DNA from: a virus
Strand: one strand, 5' to 3'
Length of the DNA: 38,448 bases
IMG/VR virus record: IMGVR_UViG_3300045996_000681
Location: 1 to 38,448 of that record
Shown here one piece after another: positions 13,534-21,154 of the stretch. A program made the position numbers and the translations under genes. Each line of letters begins with the position of its first letter. The stretch's first letter is position 1. Under the pieces are notes generated by a model. That model was not told the DNA's origin. It did not search any database and saw only the letters and a list, made by a program, of their open reading frames with translations.

Positions 13534-13602
13534 ATGGAGACCCCGAGGCGCCGCGCCCTCCGCGAGTACGTGAAGGAGGTGGATCGTGACGACGTTGCCT
13601 GA
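13534..13602 (+). CDS. 22-residue upstream ORF
   Basis: A micro-frame with an excellent ribosome site (GAAGGAG, five bases before ATG 13534) coding for a basic peptide, METPRRRALREYVKEVDRDD as its main part. It overlaps the start of the next gene by 17 bases, and its end carries that gene's AAGGAGGT site. It may be a translation-coupling leader rather than a functional peptide. Confidence 0.35.
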   Translation: METPRRRALREYVKEVDRDDVA

Positions 13603-13978
13603 GTTCCTGCTCGCCCGGATCGCCGAGGATCACGCACGGGCCGAGATGGACGGGGCGAACGCCTATGCCGGGTTCATGTACGGGCTCGCCGGCTGGAAGC
13701 CGGAGGCGCCGGCGTGGGCATACACGGCTGTGCAGCTCCGCGAGGTAGACCACGCCGCCCGTGTCCTCGCCGAGTGCGAGAGCAAGCGGCGGATCGTGGA
13801 GCTGCACCGAAATCGGTCATACCCTCAGCCAGTAAACCCCTCCGACGGGCCGGCGTACACCGAGGAAGAGCTTTGCTGCGACGTGTGCGGCTGGGCCGAG
13901 TACGCGTGCGACACTCTCCGCCTACTCGCCCATCCGTACGCCGAGCACCCCGACTTCCGACCCGAGTGGAGGGCGTGA
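13586..13978 (+). CDS. DUF6221-family protein
   Basis: A 130-residue protein recognised by its start (TTLPEFLLARIAEDHARA), the central DHAARVLAECESKRRIVELH and the end DTLRLLAHPYAEHPDFRPEW, all hallmarks of the DUF6221 group found in actinobacteria and their phages. A C-x2-C (CCDVCGW) is added near residue 97. The biochemical role is not known. GTG start with a near-perfect AAGGAGGT six bases upstream. Confidence 0.85.
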   Translation: MTTLPEFLLARIAEDHARAEMDGANAYAGFMYGLAGWKPEAPAWAYTAVQLREVDHAARVLAECESKRRIVELHRNRSYPQPVNPSDGPAYTEEELCCDVCGWAEYACDTLRLLAHPYAEHPDFRPEWRA

Positions 13979-13979
13979 C

Positions 13980-14177
13980 GTGGACGAGATCCCCGGGCTC
14001 GAGAACGGCACATGCGACCTTTGCGGGCAGCAGTTCCTCCGGAGCGCAGATGACTGCTGGCATCCCTGGGACGTCCCTGCCGCCTGCCCGCCAGAGGTGC
14101 TGCGCGACGGTGTGATGCAGCCCGAGTGGGGCGGACCGGGACGCCCCGGCCGCGAGCACTTCCGACCGCGGGCATGA
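13980..14177 (+). CDS. small Cys/His protein
   Basis: A 65-residue protein with C-x2-C (CDLCGQQF) and a C-x-H (CWHPW) that together could bind one zinc ion, then a Pro/Gly-rich tail. GTG start one base after the preceding stop, with TGGAGGG upstream. Last gene of the plus-strand module; the terminator starts right after its stop codon. No family recognised. Confidence 0.65.
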   Translation: MDEIPGLENGTCDLCGQQFLRSADDCWHPWDVPAACPPEVLRDGVMQPEWGGPGRPGREHFRPRA

Positions 14178-14182
14178 CGAAA

Positions 14183-14219
14183 GCCCCGCACCGCCCTGGG
14201 GGAAGGGGCGGTGCGGGGC
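14183..14219. terminator. bidirectional terminator between convergent operons
   Basis: A 13-bp perfect stem, GCCCCGCACCGCC (14183-14195) with GGCGGTGCGGGGC (14207-14219) and an 11-base loop. It lies six bases past the plus-strand module and 19 bases past the stop of the last minus-strand late gene. Read leftward it is followed by TTTCGTC, so it can serve the minus strand, and it can stop both transcripts. Confidence 0.85.
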
Positions 14220-14237
14220 GTCTGTGGGTGGTGCGTG

Positions 14238-14513
14238 TTATCGGACGTCGACGACGTCGGCGTCACGGTACGCGACTTCGGGTTCGGCTGTCGCGCGGAT
14301 GGTTGCTGTGGCTCGTCCGATCGGCAGGACCACGGTGCCGGCGGGGTTGCTGGTTGCTTCGGGGCCGGCGAGCAGGACGCGTGCGCGACCGTCAGCGACC
14401 GTCATGGGGTGCCAGGTCGTGCCGTCGTCGAGGCTGAGCTCGACGACGCCGCCATCGGGGATCTCGGACAGCGGCCAGTACAGGAACTCGCGGCCGCGGC
14501 GGTCGAGGATCAC
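14238..14513 (-). CDS. hypothetical protein, last gene of the late region
   Basis: A 91-residue beta-rich protein (REFLYWPLSEI, then GGVVELSLDDGTTWHPM and an Ig-like run of strands). It looks like a small structural beta sandwich, possibly a tail fibre accessory or chaperone. GTG at 14513 overlaps the esterase gene stop and has AGGAGG five bases before it. Function not known. Confidence 0.7.
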   Translation of the reverse strand: MILDRRGREFLYWPLSEIPDGGVVELSLDDGTTWHPMTVADGRARVLLAGPEATSNPAGTVVLPIGRATATIRATAEPEVAYRDADVVDVR

Positions 14514-16435
14514 AGATTCCTCCTGGGGTAGCTGACGGTGAACGGGTTGCGAGACGGGCTGCCCGCGATGACGAGGTCGCCCGGGTCGGGGAGAACGGCT
14601 GGCTCCTCCGGGTTGCGTCCGATACCGGCCACGGAGACCGCCACCGATGTGGTCGAGCCGCCGGTGCGCACCGATGCGGCGACCCGAGCGCCGGCCCCGA
14701 CCGTGACGACCTGGGCCGTGACGATGCTCGAGCCGATGCGCCGTGCGACACTGGACCCGACCGTCCCGACCGATACGCCGACCGCGCTGCCACCTGTGCC
14801 GGCGGTGGGGTGAATGCCGGCCCCGACGGCTGTGACGATCGTAGACGCGACAGAACCAGCCCGGCCGACCTTGCGCCCGGCCTGGACGGTTGCGGCCGTC
14901 GTGAGGGCAACGGACGAGCCTGAGCCGCGCTTCTGGCCGGACGCGGTCACGCCCGCTGTGGTTGCGGCGACCGATCCGGCGCGTCCGACCTTGCGACCCG
15001 CGCCAACCACGCCGGCCGTGACGCTGGCCGTCGAGCTCGCGCGGGCGACCTTTCGTCCCGCCTCGACGTCATTCGCCGTGACGGATGCGACCGAGCCGCC
15101 CGACCGCACAGACGCCGAGGACCCGACCGCTGCCGTCTGCATCGTCGTTGACGAGCCGATAACCTCGGTGCGGTACCGGTTCGCCCGGTCAGCTACCCAC
15201 GCGTTCCGGAGCGTGTACCCGGCCGTCAACATGTGGATGGCGTCAGCGTTCCACAGGCCGGTCTCGTCGCGGCCGTCGTGAATCCACGCGGTCGTGTCGA
15301 CGTACCGGGCGAGCGGGCGTGCGACGACTTCCTGACGCAGCCACTCGGTTGCGGTCGCTCGAGCGGCCGTGTTCGGGTTGCCCTGGATCCCGAACCACAG
15401 GACCCGGTTGGCGTCCCCGATCGCGTCGAGAATCCCCTTGACGCCATTTCGAAACGTCGCCTCAGGGACGCCTGAGCTGTTCCCGCCGAGGTTGATGACC
15501 CAGAGTGCGGGTTCGCTGCCGAGAGCTGTGCGTGCTGCTGCGACGTTCTGGATCGTTGTCGTGCCGGTAGAGTCGGCGGTCGTGAGTGTCTTGCCGCCGA
15601 CGCCATGGAAGTAGATGTCCGCGGCGGTCGTCCACCCGACACGCGCGAGCTGGGTCCGGATGTTCGCCTCGCCGCCGAGCTCGAACTGCGAGTCGCCGAT
15701 GAGGGCGATCTTCCCGAGCGCAGGGACTCGACGTACGTCGACGACGTCGGCACCGATGGGTGCGTACCAGTCGGTGGCGTGGGCCATGAACCGGACGTCG
15801 TCGATGCTGACGGATGCTGCGGTGCCGGCGGACGTGCCCTTGCCGAAGTAGAGGTTGTTGACCTGGACGGTGCCGGTGTTGACGGTCGCGCCGGACGTGA
15901 ACGTGGCGTCGGGGGTGGTGCCCTCGACGTTGGTTCCGTAGAACAGCCGGTAGGACAGGGTGCCGTTCGACGTGGTGGAGCCCTTGATGCACTCGACGGA
16001 CAGTCGCGCCTTTGTGCCGAGCGGCACCGTGGCGGTTGACACTGAGCCGCTGACGCCGGAGCCGGCCGCGTTCTGCAACGACACGGTCCCGGTCGTCCCG
16101 ATGACGGCCTTGAACCCGGCGGTGGATGCGCCGGTTGCCGTCATGATCGGGAACGACCCACCGGTCGGGTACGCCGGGATGGTGAAGTACACGTCGAGCA
16201 CCTGCCGGTCACCTGCGTCCGGGGTGAACCGGAGGTAGGTGCCGGCGGTGCTGTTCGACGTGATCTTGACGGACCGTGTGCCGTGAGCTGCCCAGTCGTC
16301 GTCGTAGGTCATCGTGTGACCGGCGGTGATCTGGACGAGGTTGGCCGCGGTGTTGCCGAGGCCGACGTCTCCGCTGTTCGCGGTGGTGACCGGCTGGTCG
16401 ATGGGGCCGTGCTCGAAGTTGTTGCTACCGGGCAC
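14510..16435 (-). CDS. tail protein with SGNH-hydrolase domain and 20-residue repeats
   Basis: A 641-residue protein. Residues 1-225 form a beta-sandwich, carbohydrate-binding-like region. Residues about 240-415 are an SGNH/GDSL-type hydrolase: GDS at 247-249 (catalytic S249), LGGNS with N319, and DAIH with D398/H401 as the acid-base pair. Residues about 441-605 are eight degenerate repeats with a 20-residue period (AGRKVGRAGSVA type). Such enzymes on phage tails deacetylate or cleave esters of surface polysaccharide. GTG start with AGGAGG. Placed at the end of the tail module behind the lysis genes; adsorption role inferred. Confidence 0.8.
   Translation of the reverse strand: MPGSNNFEHGPIDQPVTTANSGDVGLGNTAANLVQITAGHTMTYDDDWAAHGTRSVKITSNSTAGTYLRFTPDAGDRQVLDVYFTIPAYPTGGSFPIMTATGASTAGFKAVIGTTGTVSLQNAAGSGVSGSVSTATVPLGTKARLSVECIKGSTTSNGTLSYRLFYGTNVEGTTPDATFTSGATVNTGTVQVNNLYFGKGTSAGTAASVSIDDVRFMAHATDWYAPIGADVVDVRRVPALGKIALIGDSQFELGGEANIRTQLARVGWTTAADIYFHGVGGKTLTTADSTGTTTIQNVAAARTALGSEPALWVINLGGNSSGVPEATFRNGVKGILDAIGDANRVLWFGIQGNPNTAARATATEWLRQEVVARPLARYVDTTAWIHDGRDETGLWNADAIHMLTAGYTLRNAWVADRANRYRTEVIGSSTTMQTAAVGSSASVRSGGSVASVTANDVEAGRKVARASSTASVTAGVVGAGRKVGRAGSVAATTAGVTASGQKRGSGSSVALTTAATVQAGRKVGRAGSVASTIVTAVGAGIHPTAGTGGSAVGVSVGTVGSSVARRIGSSIVTAQVVTVGAGARVAASVRTGGSTTSVAVSVAGIGRNPEEPAVLPDPGDLVIAGSPSRNPFTVSYPRRNL
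14621..15115 (-). repeat. 20-codon repeat array in tail esterase gene
   Basis: About eight in-frame, diverged repeats of 60 bases. A Gly recurs at residues 460, 480, 500, 520 and 540 and, less strictly, 560 and 580; units follow the pattern GRKVGRAGSVA then a Thr/Val/Ala-rich strand. The regular period suggests a stacked beta structure or stalk. Confidence 0.75.
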
Positions 16436-16444
16436 GCGGGCCTC

Positions 16445-17722
16445 CTACGCCTTGATGTACGGGACGATCGCGCGGCCAGTGTCAGAGAACGGGCCTTGCG
16501 ACGGGTCCCACTCGACGACACCGTTCAGGACGACGCCGATGCGGTCGGACGAGAACATGACCTGTGCGCCTGGCTCGTTCCGTACGACGCCGTTCGCGTC
16601 ACGCCACCCGCGCTTCCTGATCCGCACCTGCTCGAGCACGATGCCGTCGCTGAGGGTGTTGCCGTTGTTCTCGTAGGCGTTCACCGTCGCTGCGGATCCG
16701 CCCATCCAGCATCGCAGGTACTTGATGTCGCGAAGCCGGGTGCGTTCCGGGGTGTCGCGGTAGCGGGAGTCGCCCTCGTCCTTGAGCATGGCGTTTGCGT
16801 TGAACCCGCAGGGCGTCCGGGTGCCGATCGGTCCGGGGTCGATGTCGGTGCCGGCTCCCTTGCGCGGCATGTCCCCGCCGAGCTCGCACTCCTCGTACAG
16901 GGTCTTCCCGAGCGTGCCCCACTGCGAGTTGTCCGAGTGCGTGTTGCCGCCGCGGGGGTCGGTCGGGTTGTTCTGCACGTCGTAGAACTCCGTCGGCTGG
17001 AGCTGGTTGGCCCAGAATGACTCGGCCTGCAACGTGCGGTAGATGTGCGTCGTGGCGATGACACCGGTGGCCGTTGCGCCGGGTGCGGCGGCGTGGTTGT
17101 AGTTGTCGCAGGAGCCCTGGTTGCGGCAGTACCGGAGCTGGATCAGGGCGCCCCAGCATCCGAACGTGAAGATCGTCGCCCATCGTTCGGCGCCCTCGTG
17201 CCGCTTCCAGTACCCGGGGTCGATGTCGGAGTGCTCGAAGACGATCGGGGTGGAGGAGAAGTTGGTGACGAGGGCGGCCGACGACCACTGGACGGACCCG
17301 GACGAGTTGAGGCGCGGGCGGCTGTTCCGTTGCCGCATGATCTCGTCGGGGTTGTTCCCGGCGACCCAGGAGTTCCAGATCTGCGGGACCGTTGTGGTGG
17401 ACGCAGGCTTCACGACGGCGCACCGGTAGATCGTGTTCCGGGCGACGTAGTTCTGCGGGATGTTGAAGACGCGGCCGCCGTGCCCGTCCGCGACGCCGTC
17501 CTCGTACCGGTAGCCGGGCGGCGGTGCACCTTCGTATCGCCAGTCGAGGGGGATCGGTGCCAGGAGCCCGGTCATGCCGTCGGCGCGCGGGTAGAACGTC
17601 CCCTGAGCGAACGACTCCCGGTAGGCGGCGAGGTCGGTGAGCTCCCGGGTGAACATGAGCCCGATGTCACGGACCGCGATTCCCCCGCCGCGGTCCGTGA
17701 CTGTGAGCCGGCCGGTCGTCAC
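16445..17722 (-). CDS. tailspike-like protein (predicted beta-helix)
   Basis: A 425-residue protein. After an N-terminal region that contains RYEDGVADGHGG, many short strands with Asn and aromatic residues recur (NTIYRCAVV, VFEHSDID, LYEECELGG, LRCWMGG), the spacing typical of right-handed beta-helix, pectate-lyase-like proteins. Six or more Cys are unusual for a phage tail protein. No catalytic signature could be assigned. GTG start in a GTGA overlap with the gene before it, between two other candidate carbohydrate-active tail genes. Confidence 0.65.
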   Translation of the reverse strand: MTTGRLTVTDRGGGIAVRDIGLMFTRELTDLAAYRESFAQGTFYPRADGMTGLLAPIPLDWRYEGAPPPGYRYEDGVADGHGGRVFNIPQNYVARNTIYRCAVVKPASTTTVPQIWNSWVAGNNPDEIMRQRNSRPRLNSSGSVQWSSAALVTNFSSTPIVFEHSDIDPGYWKRHEGAERWATIFTFGCWGALIQLRYCRNQGSCDNYNHAAAPGATATGVIATTHIYRTLQAESFWANQLQPTEFYDVQNNPTDPRGGNTHSDNSQWGTLGKTLYEECELGGDMPRKGAGTDIDPGPIGTRTPCGFNANAMLKDEGDSRYRDTPERTRLRDIKYLRCWMGGSAATVNAYENNGNTLSDGIVLEQVRIRKRGWRDANGVVRNEPGAQVMFSSDRIGVVLNGVVEWDPSQGPFSDTGRAIVPYIKA

Positions 17723-19110
17723 GGCGCGGTGAACTCGAAGACGGCCTGGGCCCCGGTCATCGAGACGCGGCGGATGGCGGAGGGGGCGATGCCCGGGATG
17801 GTGAGGGTCACGTCCGCGACGTCGACGTACGCGGGGACCTCGGGCTTGGCCGCCCACGTGAACGGGATTTGCGCGGTGGCGACATCACCACTGCGGTCCT
17901 GGACGGTCAGGGTTCCCGTCACGGTTACCGCCGGGACGGCGGGGACGGCCGGCTTGGAGTCCGGGTCGCTGTAGGTGACCGTGACGCGGACGACCGTCCC
18001 GGTGACGTACCCGCCGGTCGGCATCGTCGGGCTGAGGGTGTGGTTCGTGATGACGGGAGCTGTCACGGTCGTCGTCCTCCGGTTGCGCTTGGCGCACATC
18101 GCGGCGAACGCGACTGCGACCGGGTTGGCCGACGGCGGGACCGTCATCGGCAGGGTGTTCGATCCGGGCCGCGTGAACGACCCGTGCTTGGATGCCTCGC
18201 CGGTCGGCTTCGTGAAGAAGGAGACGCCCTCGAGCCCGGGTATCTCGTTGACGGCCGTGTCGACCGTCCCAAGCCACGCGACCGCGCCGGCCGCATCGCC
18301 GACCATGACGTCCGGGTTCGCCCGGGTGTCCCATGCGAGGGCCGTCTCTGCGAGGACGAACCGGGTGATGCCGCCGCTGAGCATCGCGGTGATGTGCGGG
18401 TCGACCTTCGCCCGGAACGGCTCAGGCTTGTACCCGCCCGCACCATCGGAGGTGAAGCGGAAGTACGTGTCCCACAGGCCGACGACGTAGCGCATCTCCG
18501 TCGACGTGAGCGCGGACGTGATCCCGTCCCACCACCACCACGACTGGTCGGCCATACCGCCGGTGAGGAGCAGCCCACCGACGCCGAGCTCGTCCGGGTC
18601 GGCGCCCATCTCGATGGCGGTCCGGGCAGCGACCTTGCAGAACCGCTGGATCGCTGCCCGGTACACGGCCCGGTCAACCGCGGGCCCGTAGTTGTCCTGC
18701 TCGTGGTTCAGCGCCCGGTAGAACCGGTACCGCTTCCCCGCCGGCCGGTTCGACCCGATCGGGAGCTGGCGCACCATCGTGGCGAACGCGGCATCATGCG
18801 TCCCCGCGGCGATCGCGGCAAGGGTCGCGTCAGAGTAGCTGTCTGCGCCACCGGTTCCGACCGCCCACGTGCACACGAGCGACACCGGACCGAGCGCCTC
18901 GAGCGTCTTCCCCTGCGTCGACGTCGCCGACCAGCCCGCCGAGCCGAGCCCCAGGTAGTTGCGGTACCCGCGGTTCAGCGGTGCCGTCGCGGCGACGGCG
19001 TCACGCAGGTACGCGTCGAGGCCGGCCGTGAACGTGGAAAGGCCCGCCGGAGTGAGCGCCTCCACGTCGTCGAACCCGTCGTACCCCAGAACCCACGCAT
19101 CTGCCCCCAT
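17719..19110 (-). CDS. tail-associated glycoside-hydrolase-like protein
   Basis: A 463-residue protein. The first about 300 residues read like a TIM-barrel glycosidase: a strand ending WVLGYDGFDD, a surface helix, RFYRALNHEQD with a candidate acid/base Glu (about residue 137), ELGVGGLLLTGG, and FVLAETALAWD with a second Glu (about 255) as candidate nucleophile, as in GH26-like enzymes. The C-terminal about 130 residues are Ig-like beta domains rich in Pro, Thr and Val. The ATG at 19110 was chosen; a TTG at 19119 is equally unsupported by ribosome sites. A host surface polysaccharide is the likely target. Confidence 0.65.
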   Translation of the reverse strand: MGADAWVLGYDGFDDVEALTPAGLSTFTAGLDAYLRDAVAATAPLNRGYRNYLGLGSAGWSATSTQGKTLEALGPVSLVCTWAVGTGGADSYSDATLAAIAAGTHDAAFATMVRQLPIGSNRPAGKRYRFYRALNHEQDNYGPAVDRAVYRAAIQRFCKVAARTAIEMGADPDELGVGGLLLTGGMADQSWWWWDGITSALTSTEMRYVVGLWDTYFRFTSDGAGGYKPEPFRAKVDPHITAMLSGGITRFVLAETALAWDTRANPDVMVGDAAGAVAWLGTVDTAVNEIPGLEGVSFFTKPTGEASKHGSFTRPGSNTLPMTVPPSANPVAVAFAAMCAKRNRRTTTVTAPVITNHTLSPTMPTGGYVTGTVVRVTVTYSDPDSKPAVPAVPAVTVTGTLTVQDRSGDVATAQIPFTWAAKPEVPAYVDVADVTLTIPGIAPSAIRRVSMTGAQAVFEFTAP

Positions 19111-19120
19111 GACGGTCAAG

Positions 19121-19462
19121 TTACACGGCCGCGTGGTTGATGCCGGTGGACGCGCCCGTGAGGACGTACTGGCCCGCGGACGCGTACACCTCGGAGGTGA
19201 GGTCGCCGCCGCCGTGGTTCGTGCCCGCGGTCAGGGCCGTGAACCCGCGCCACCCAGCGACGGTCGAGCCGGCGGGGATGTCGAACGTCTGGTCGGCGGC
19301 GAGGCGAACCTGACCGTTCGACGCAGCCGTCCACGTGACAGCCTTCCGCGCGTACGCCCCACCGGAGAGCTCGGTGCCGGACCCGTTGACGAGCCCGACA
19401 TGCGTAATCACTGACGCGCCCTGCGTCGCGATCGCGTTGAGGTACGAGGTAGCCATAGCCAT
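19121..19462 (-). CDS. small tail protein
   Basis: A 113-residue all-beta protein (VITHVGLVNGSGTELSGGAY, FDIPAGSTVAGWRGFTAL, then GQYVLTGAS). This pattern is common to a family of small phage fibre-associated proteins. It would form a beta sandwich on the tail tip. ATG with GGAGG eight bases upstream. Confidence 0.65.
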   Translation of the reverse strand: MAMATSYLNAIATQGASVITHVGLVNGSGTELSGGAYARKAVTWTAASNGQVRLAADQTFDIPAGSTVAGWRGFTALTAGTNHGGGDLTSEVYASAGQYVLTGASTGINHAAV

Positions 19463-19481
19463 GCGTCAGTCCTCCGTGGGG

Positions 19482-20573
19482 TCAGGCGGCTTCGAAGATG
19501 CCCATGAACCAGAGGTTCGAGGCGGGGAAAGCGGTTGTGTCGATGACGGCCGGGTCGACGGAACGAAGCCCGCCGCCGCGCTTGACGTACGCGCGCAGGG
19601 CGGTGCTCGGGGTGGTGATGAGTGCGCCGGCCCAGTCGCGGAACTCGACGGTGAACGCGGTCGGGGACAGGGCGCTGTTGCCGACGTTCGGGACGTTCCC
19701 TCCGCCGCGGCCCGCCACTGAGACGTTGATCTGCGGGGTGGTGTCGGTTCCGAGCGCCAGGGTCGGGTGCGTGAGGGTGAGGACACCGGCGGAAAACGAC
19801 GGGGTGAACACGCCGTTGAACGACACCCAGTTCGTGCCGTCATAGTGGACGTAGTCGGCGTACTCGGGCCACTGCCGGGACAGGCGGATCGTCGCAGCAG
19901 ACTGGGTGACGGACGCGCCGGCGAAGATCCCGGCGCGCGCGAGGGTCTCGTCGGGCGTGACGACGAACGACACGACCTTGGTGGCCGAGATGCCCGGGTA
20001 GTTGATGACGATCTCGCCGCCGTTCGCCGCGCTGTACGTGACCGACCCGACGTTCGTCGATTGGTGGTCCGCGTCGGTGATTAGCGCCCACCCAGACCCC
20101 GTGTTCCGGATGACGCCGGCGACGACGCGCCGCTGAGTCCCGTCGCTCGCCCGCAGCGCCCCGTCAACACCGAGAGCTGTGCGGGCTGCGGCTGCGGTGG
20201 TTGATCCCGTGCCGCCGCGGTTGACCGGCTGCGTCGCCGTCGTCTGGACGTAGCGTGCGTCCGCTGCGGTTCGGGTTGCGGTCGGCGAGCCGAGGTACCC
20301 GGCGACCTGGGAGTCGGACGGACCCGCGGACTCGATCGGCCAGACGTCGATGAACGTCGGCCCGACCGTCAGCCGCAGGCGGCCCGGGTGCGCGGACGTG
20401 AAGTCCGCGCGCCCGGACGCGTCCGTCACCCCGTACGGGCCCGTGACGGCGCCCTGCGTGATGTCGACGGGCAGCGAGGTCGCCGGGTCCGAGACGGTGA
20501 ACCGGGTGTTTGCCGCGAGTCGCAGCGAACCCCCGAGCTCGGCGTAGACGGCGACGTGCTGGTACGTGGGCAC
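19482..20573 (-). CDS. minor tail protein / tail fibre
   Basis: A 363-residue protein. The N-terminal domain (1-85) is beta-rich with a GPYGVTDASGRADF turn; residues about 105-140 contain ARYVQTT and NRGGTGSTTAAAARTALG, a linker signature very frequent in phage tail fibres. The C-terminal half is a long series of beta strands, probably the receptor-binding part. GTG start with GAGAGGAG six bases upstream. First structural gene after the holin in this transcript. Confidence 0.75.
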   Translation of the reverse strand: MPTYQHVAVYAELGGSLRLAANTRFTVSDPATSLPVDITQGAVTGPYGVTDASGRADFTSAHPGRLRLTVGPTFIDVWPIESAGPSDSQVAGYLGSPTATRTAADARYVQTTATQPVNRGGTGSTTAAAARTALGVDGALRASDGTQRRVVAGVIRNTGSGWALITDADHQSTNVGSVTYSAANGGEIVINYPGISATKVVSFVVTPDETLARAGIFAGASVTQSAATIRLSRQWPEYADYVHYDGTNWVSFNGVFTPSFSAGVLTLTHPTLALGTDTTPQINVSVAGRGGGNVPNVGNSALSPTAFTVEFRDWAGALITTPSTALRAYVKRGGGLRSVDPAVIDTTAFPASNLWFMGIFEAA

Positions 20574-20576
20574 GCG

Positions 20577-20687
20577 CTACTCCTCTCGAGCGTTGGCGCG
20601 TTCGATCGCCGCAGCGACCTCGGCCTCGTAGTCCTCGTCCCAGCGCTCGGCGTCAGCGCGCCGGGACGGGCGCGACGGGGCGGCCAT
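20577..20687 (-). CDS. 36-residue protein behind the holin
   Basis: A short, highly charged helical peptide (RRADAERWDEDYEAEVAAAI). Its ATG shares a base with the holin stop (TGATG), and its stop lies three bases before the next gene start. There is no Shine-Dalgarno, so translation would depend on coupling. Real by position and composition; function unknown. Confidence 0.5.
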   Translation of the reverse strand: MAAPSRPSRRADAERWDEDYEAEVAAAIERANAREE

Positions 20688-20944
20688 CAGTGGAGGCCGT
20701 CGCGAGGGTTGACGGCGGTGACCTTCTCGTTGGCGAGCGACGGGCCGGGGTTGTCGCCGACCTTCGACGCGATGAGCGCCTTGAGCAGCGACGCGAGACC
20801 GGCGAGACCGGCGGTCGACAGGACCGCGCGCCAGTCGGCCGTCAGGAGGTCGAAGCCGTCTGCGGTCAGGAGGGCGAGGACCGCGCCAGCGATGGACGCG
20901 AGGACGCGCTCGAGCGTCGCCGTCCAGAAGGCTCGGTTGAGCAT
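20687..20944 (-). CDS. holin, r1t-like
   Basis: An 85-residue membrane protein that would make lesions in the cytoplasmic membrane to release endolysin. Two hydrophobic helices (about 12-30 and 40-60, AVLSTAGLAGLASLLKALIA) are followed by SKVGDNPGPSL, which is typical of the r1t-type holins of actinophages. ATG with GGAGA upstream. It lies two genes behind the endolysin. Confidence 0.8.
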   Translation of the reverse strand: MLNRAFWTATLERVLASIAGAVLALLTADGFDLLTADWRAVLSTAGLAGLASLLKALIASKVGDNPGPSLANEKVTAVNPRDGLH

Positions 20945-20968
20945 GGGGGTTCTCCGATCAGGGGATGG

Positions 20969-21154
20969 TCAGGCGCCGACCTTGTTGGCGATGGCGCCGA
21001 GCTGGCGGGTGTGACCGTCGCACACGGCCTTGAGGTTCGCGACCTGCGCCTTGAGCTCGACCAGGAGCTGAAACATCGACTTCTGGTCGGGCGTGGACAG
21101 GCCGCCGAAGAACACGCCGTCATACAGGGCCTGGATCTGGTGCTCGGTGGTCAC
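20969..21154 (-). CDS. hypothetical protein in the lysis cassette
   Basis: A 61-residue helical protein (ALYDGVFFGG, then SMFQLLVELKAQVANLKAVC) with heptad character, so probably a short coiled coil. It starts at GTG 21154, overlapping the endolysin stop, with AAGGAGA upstream. Its place between endolysin and holin points to a lysis accessory protein. The sequence has no membrane segment. Confidence 0.65.
   Translation of the reverse strand: MTTEHQIQALYDGVFFGGLSTPDQKSMFQLLVELKAQVANLKAVCDGHTRQLGAIANKVGA

Noticed and set aside
14810-15281. Plus-strand frames opposite the 20-residue repeat region
   Set aside because: They mirror the repeats of the tail esterase and lack ribosome sites or neighbours on that strand.
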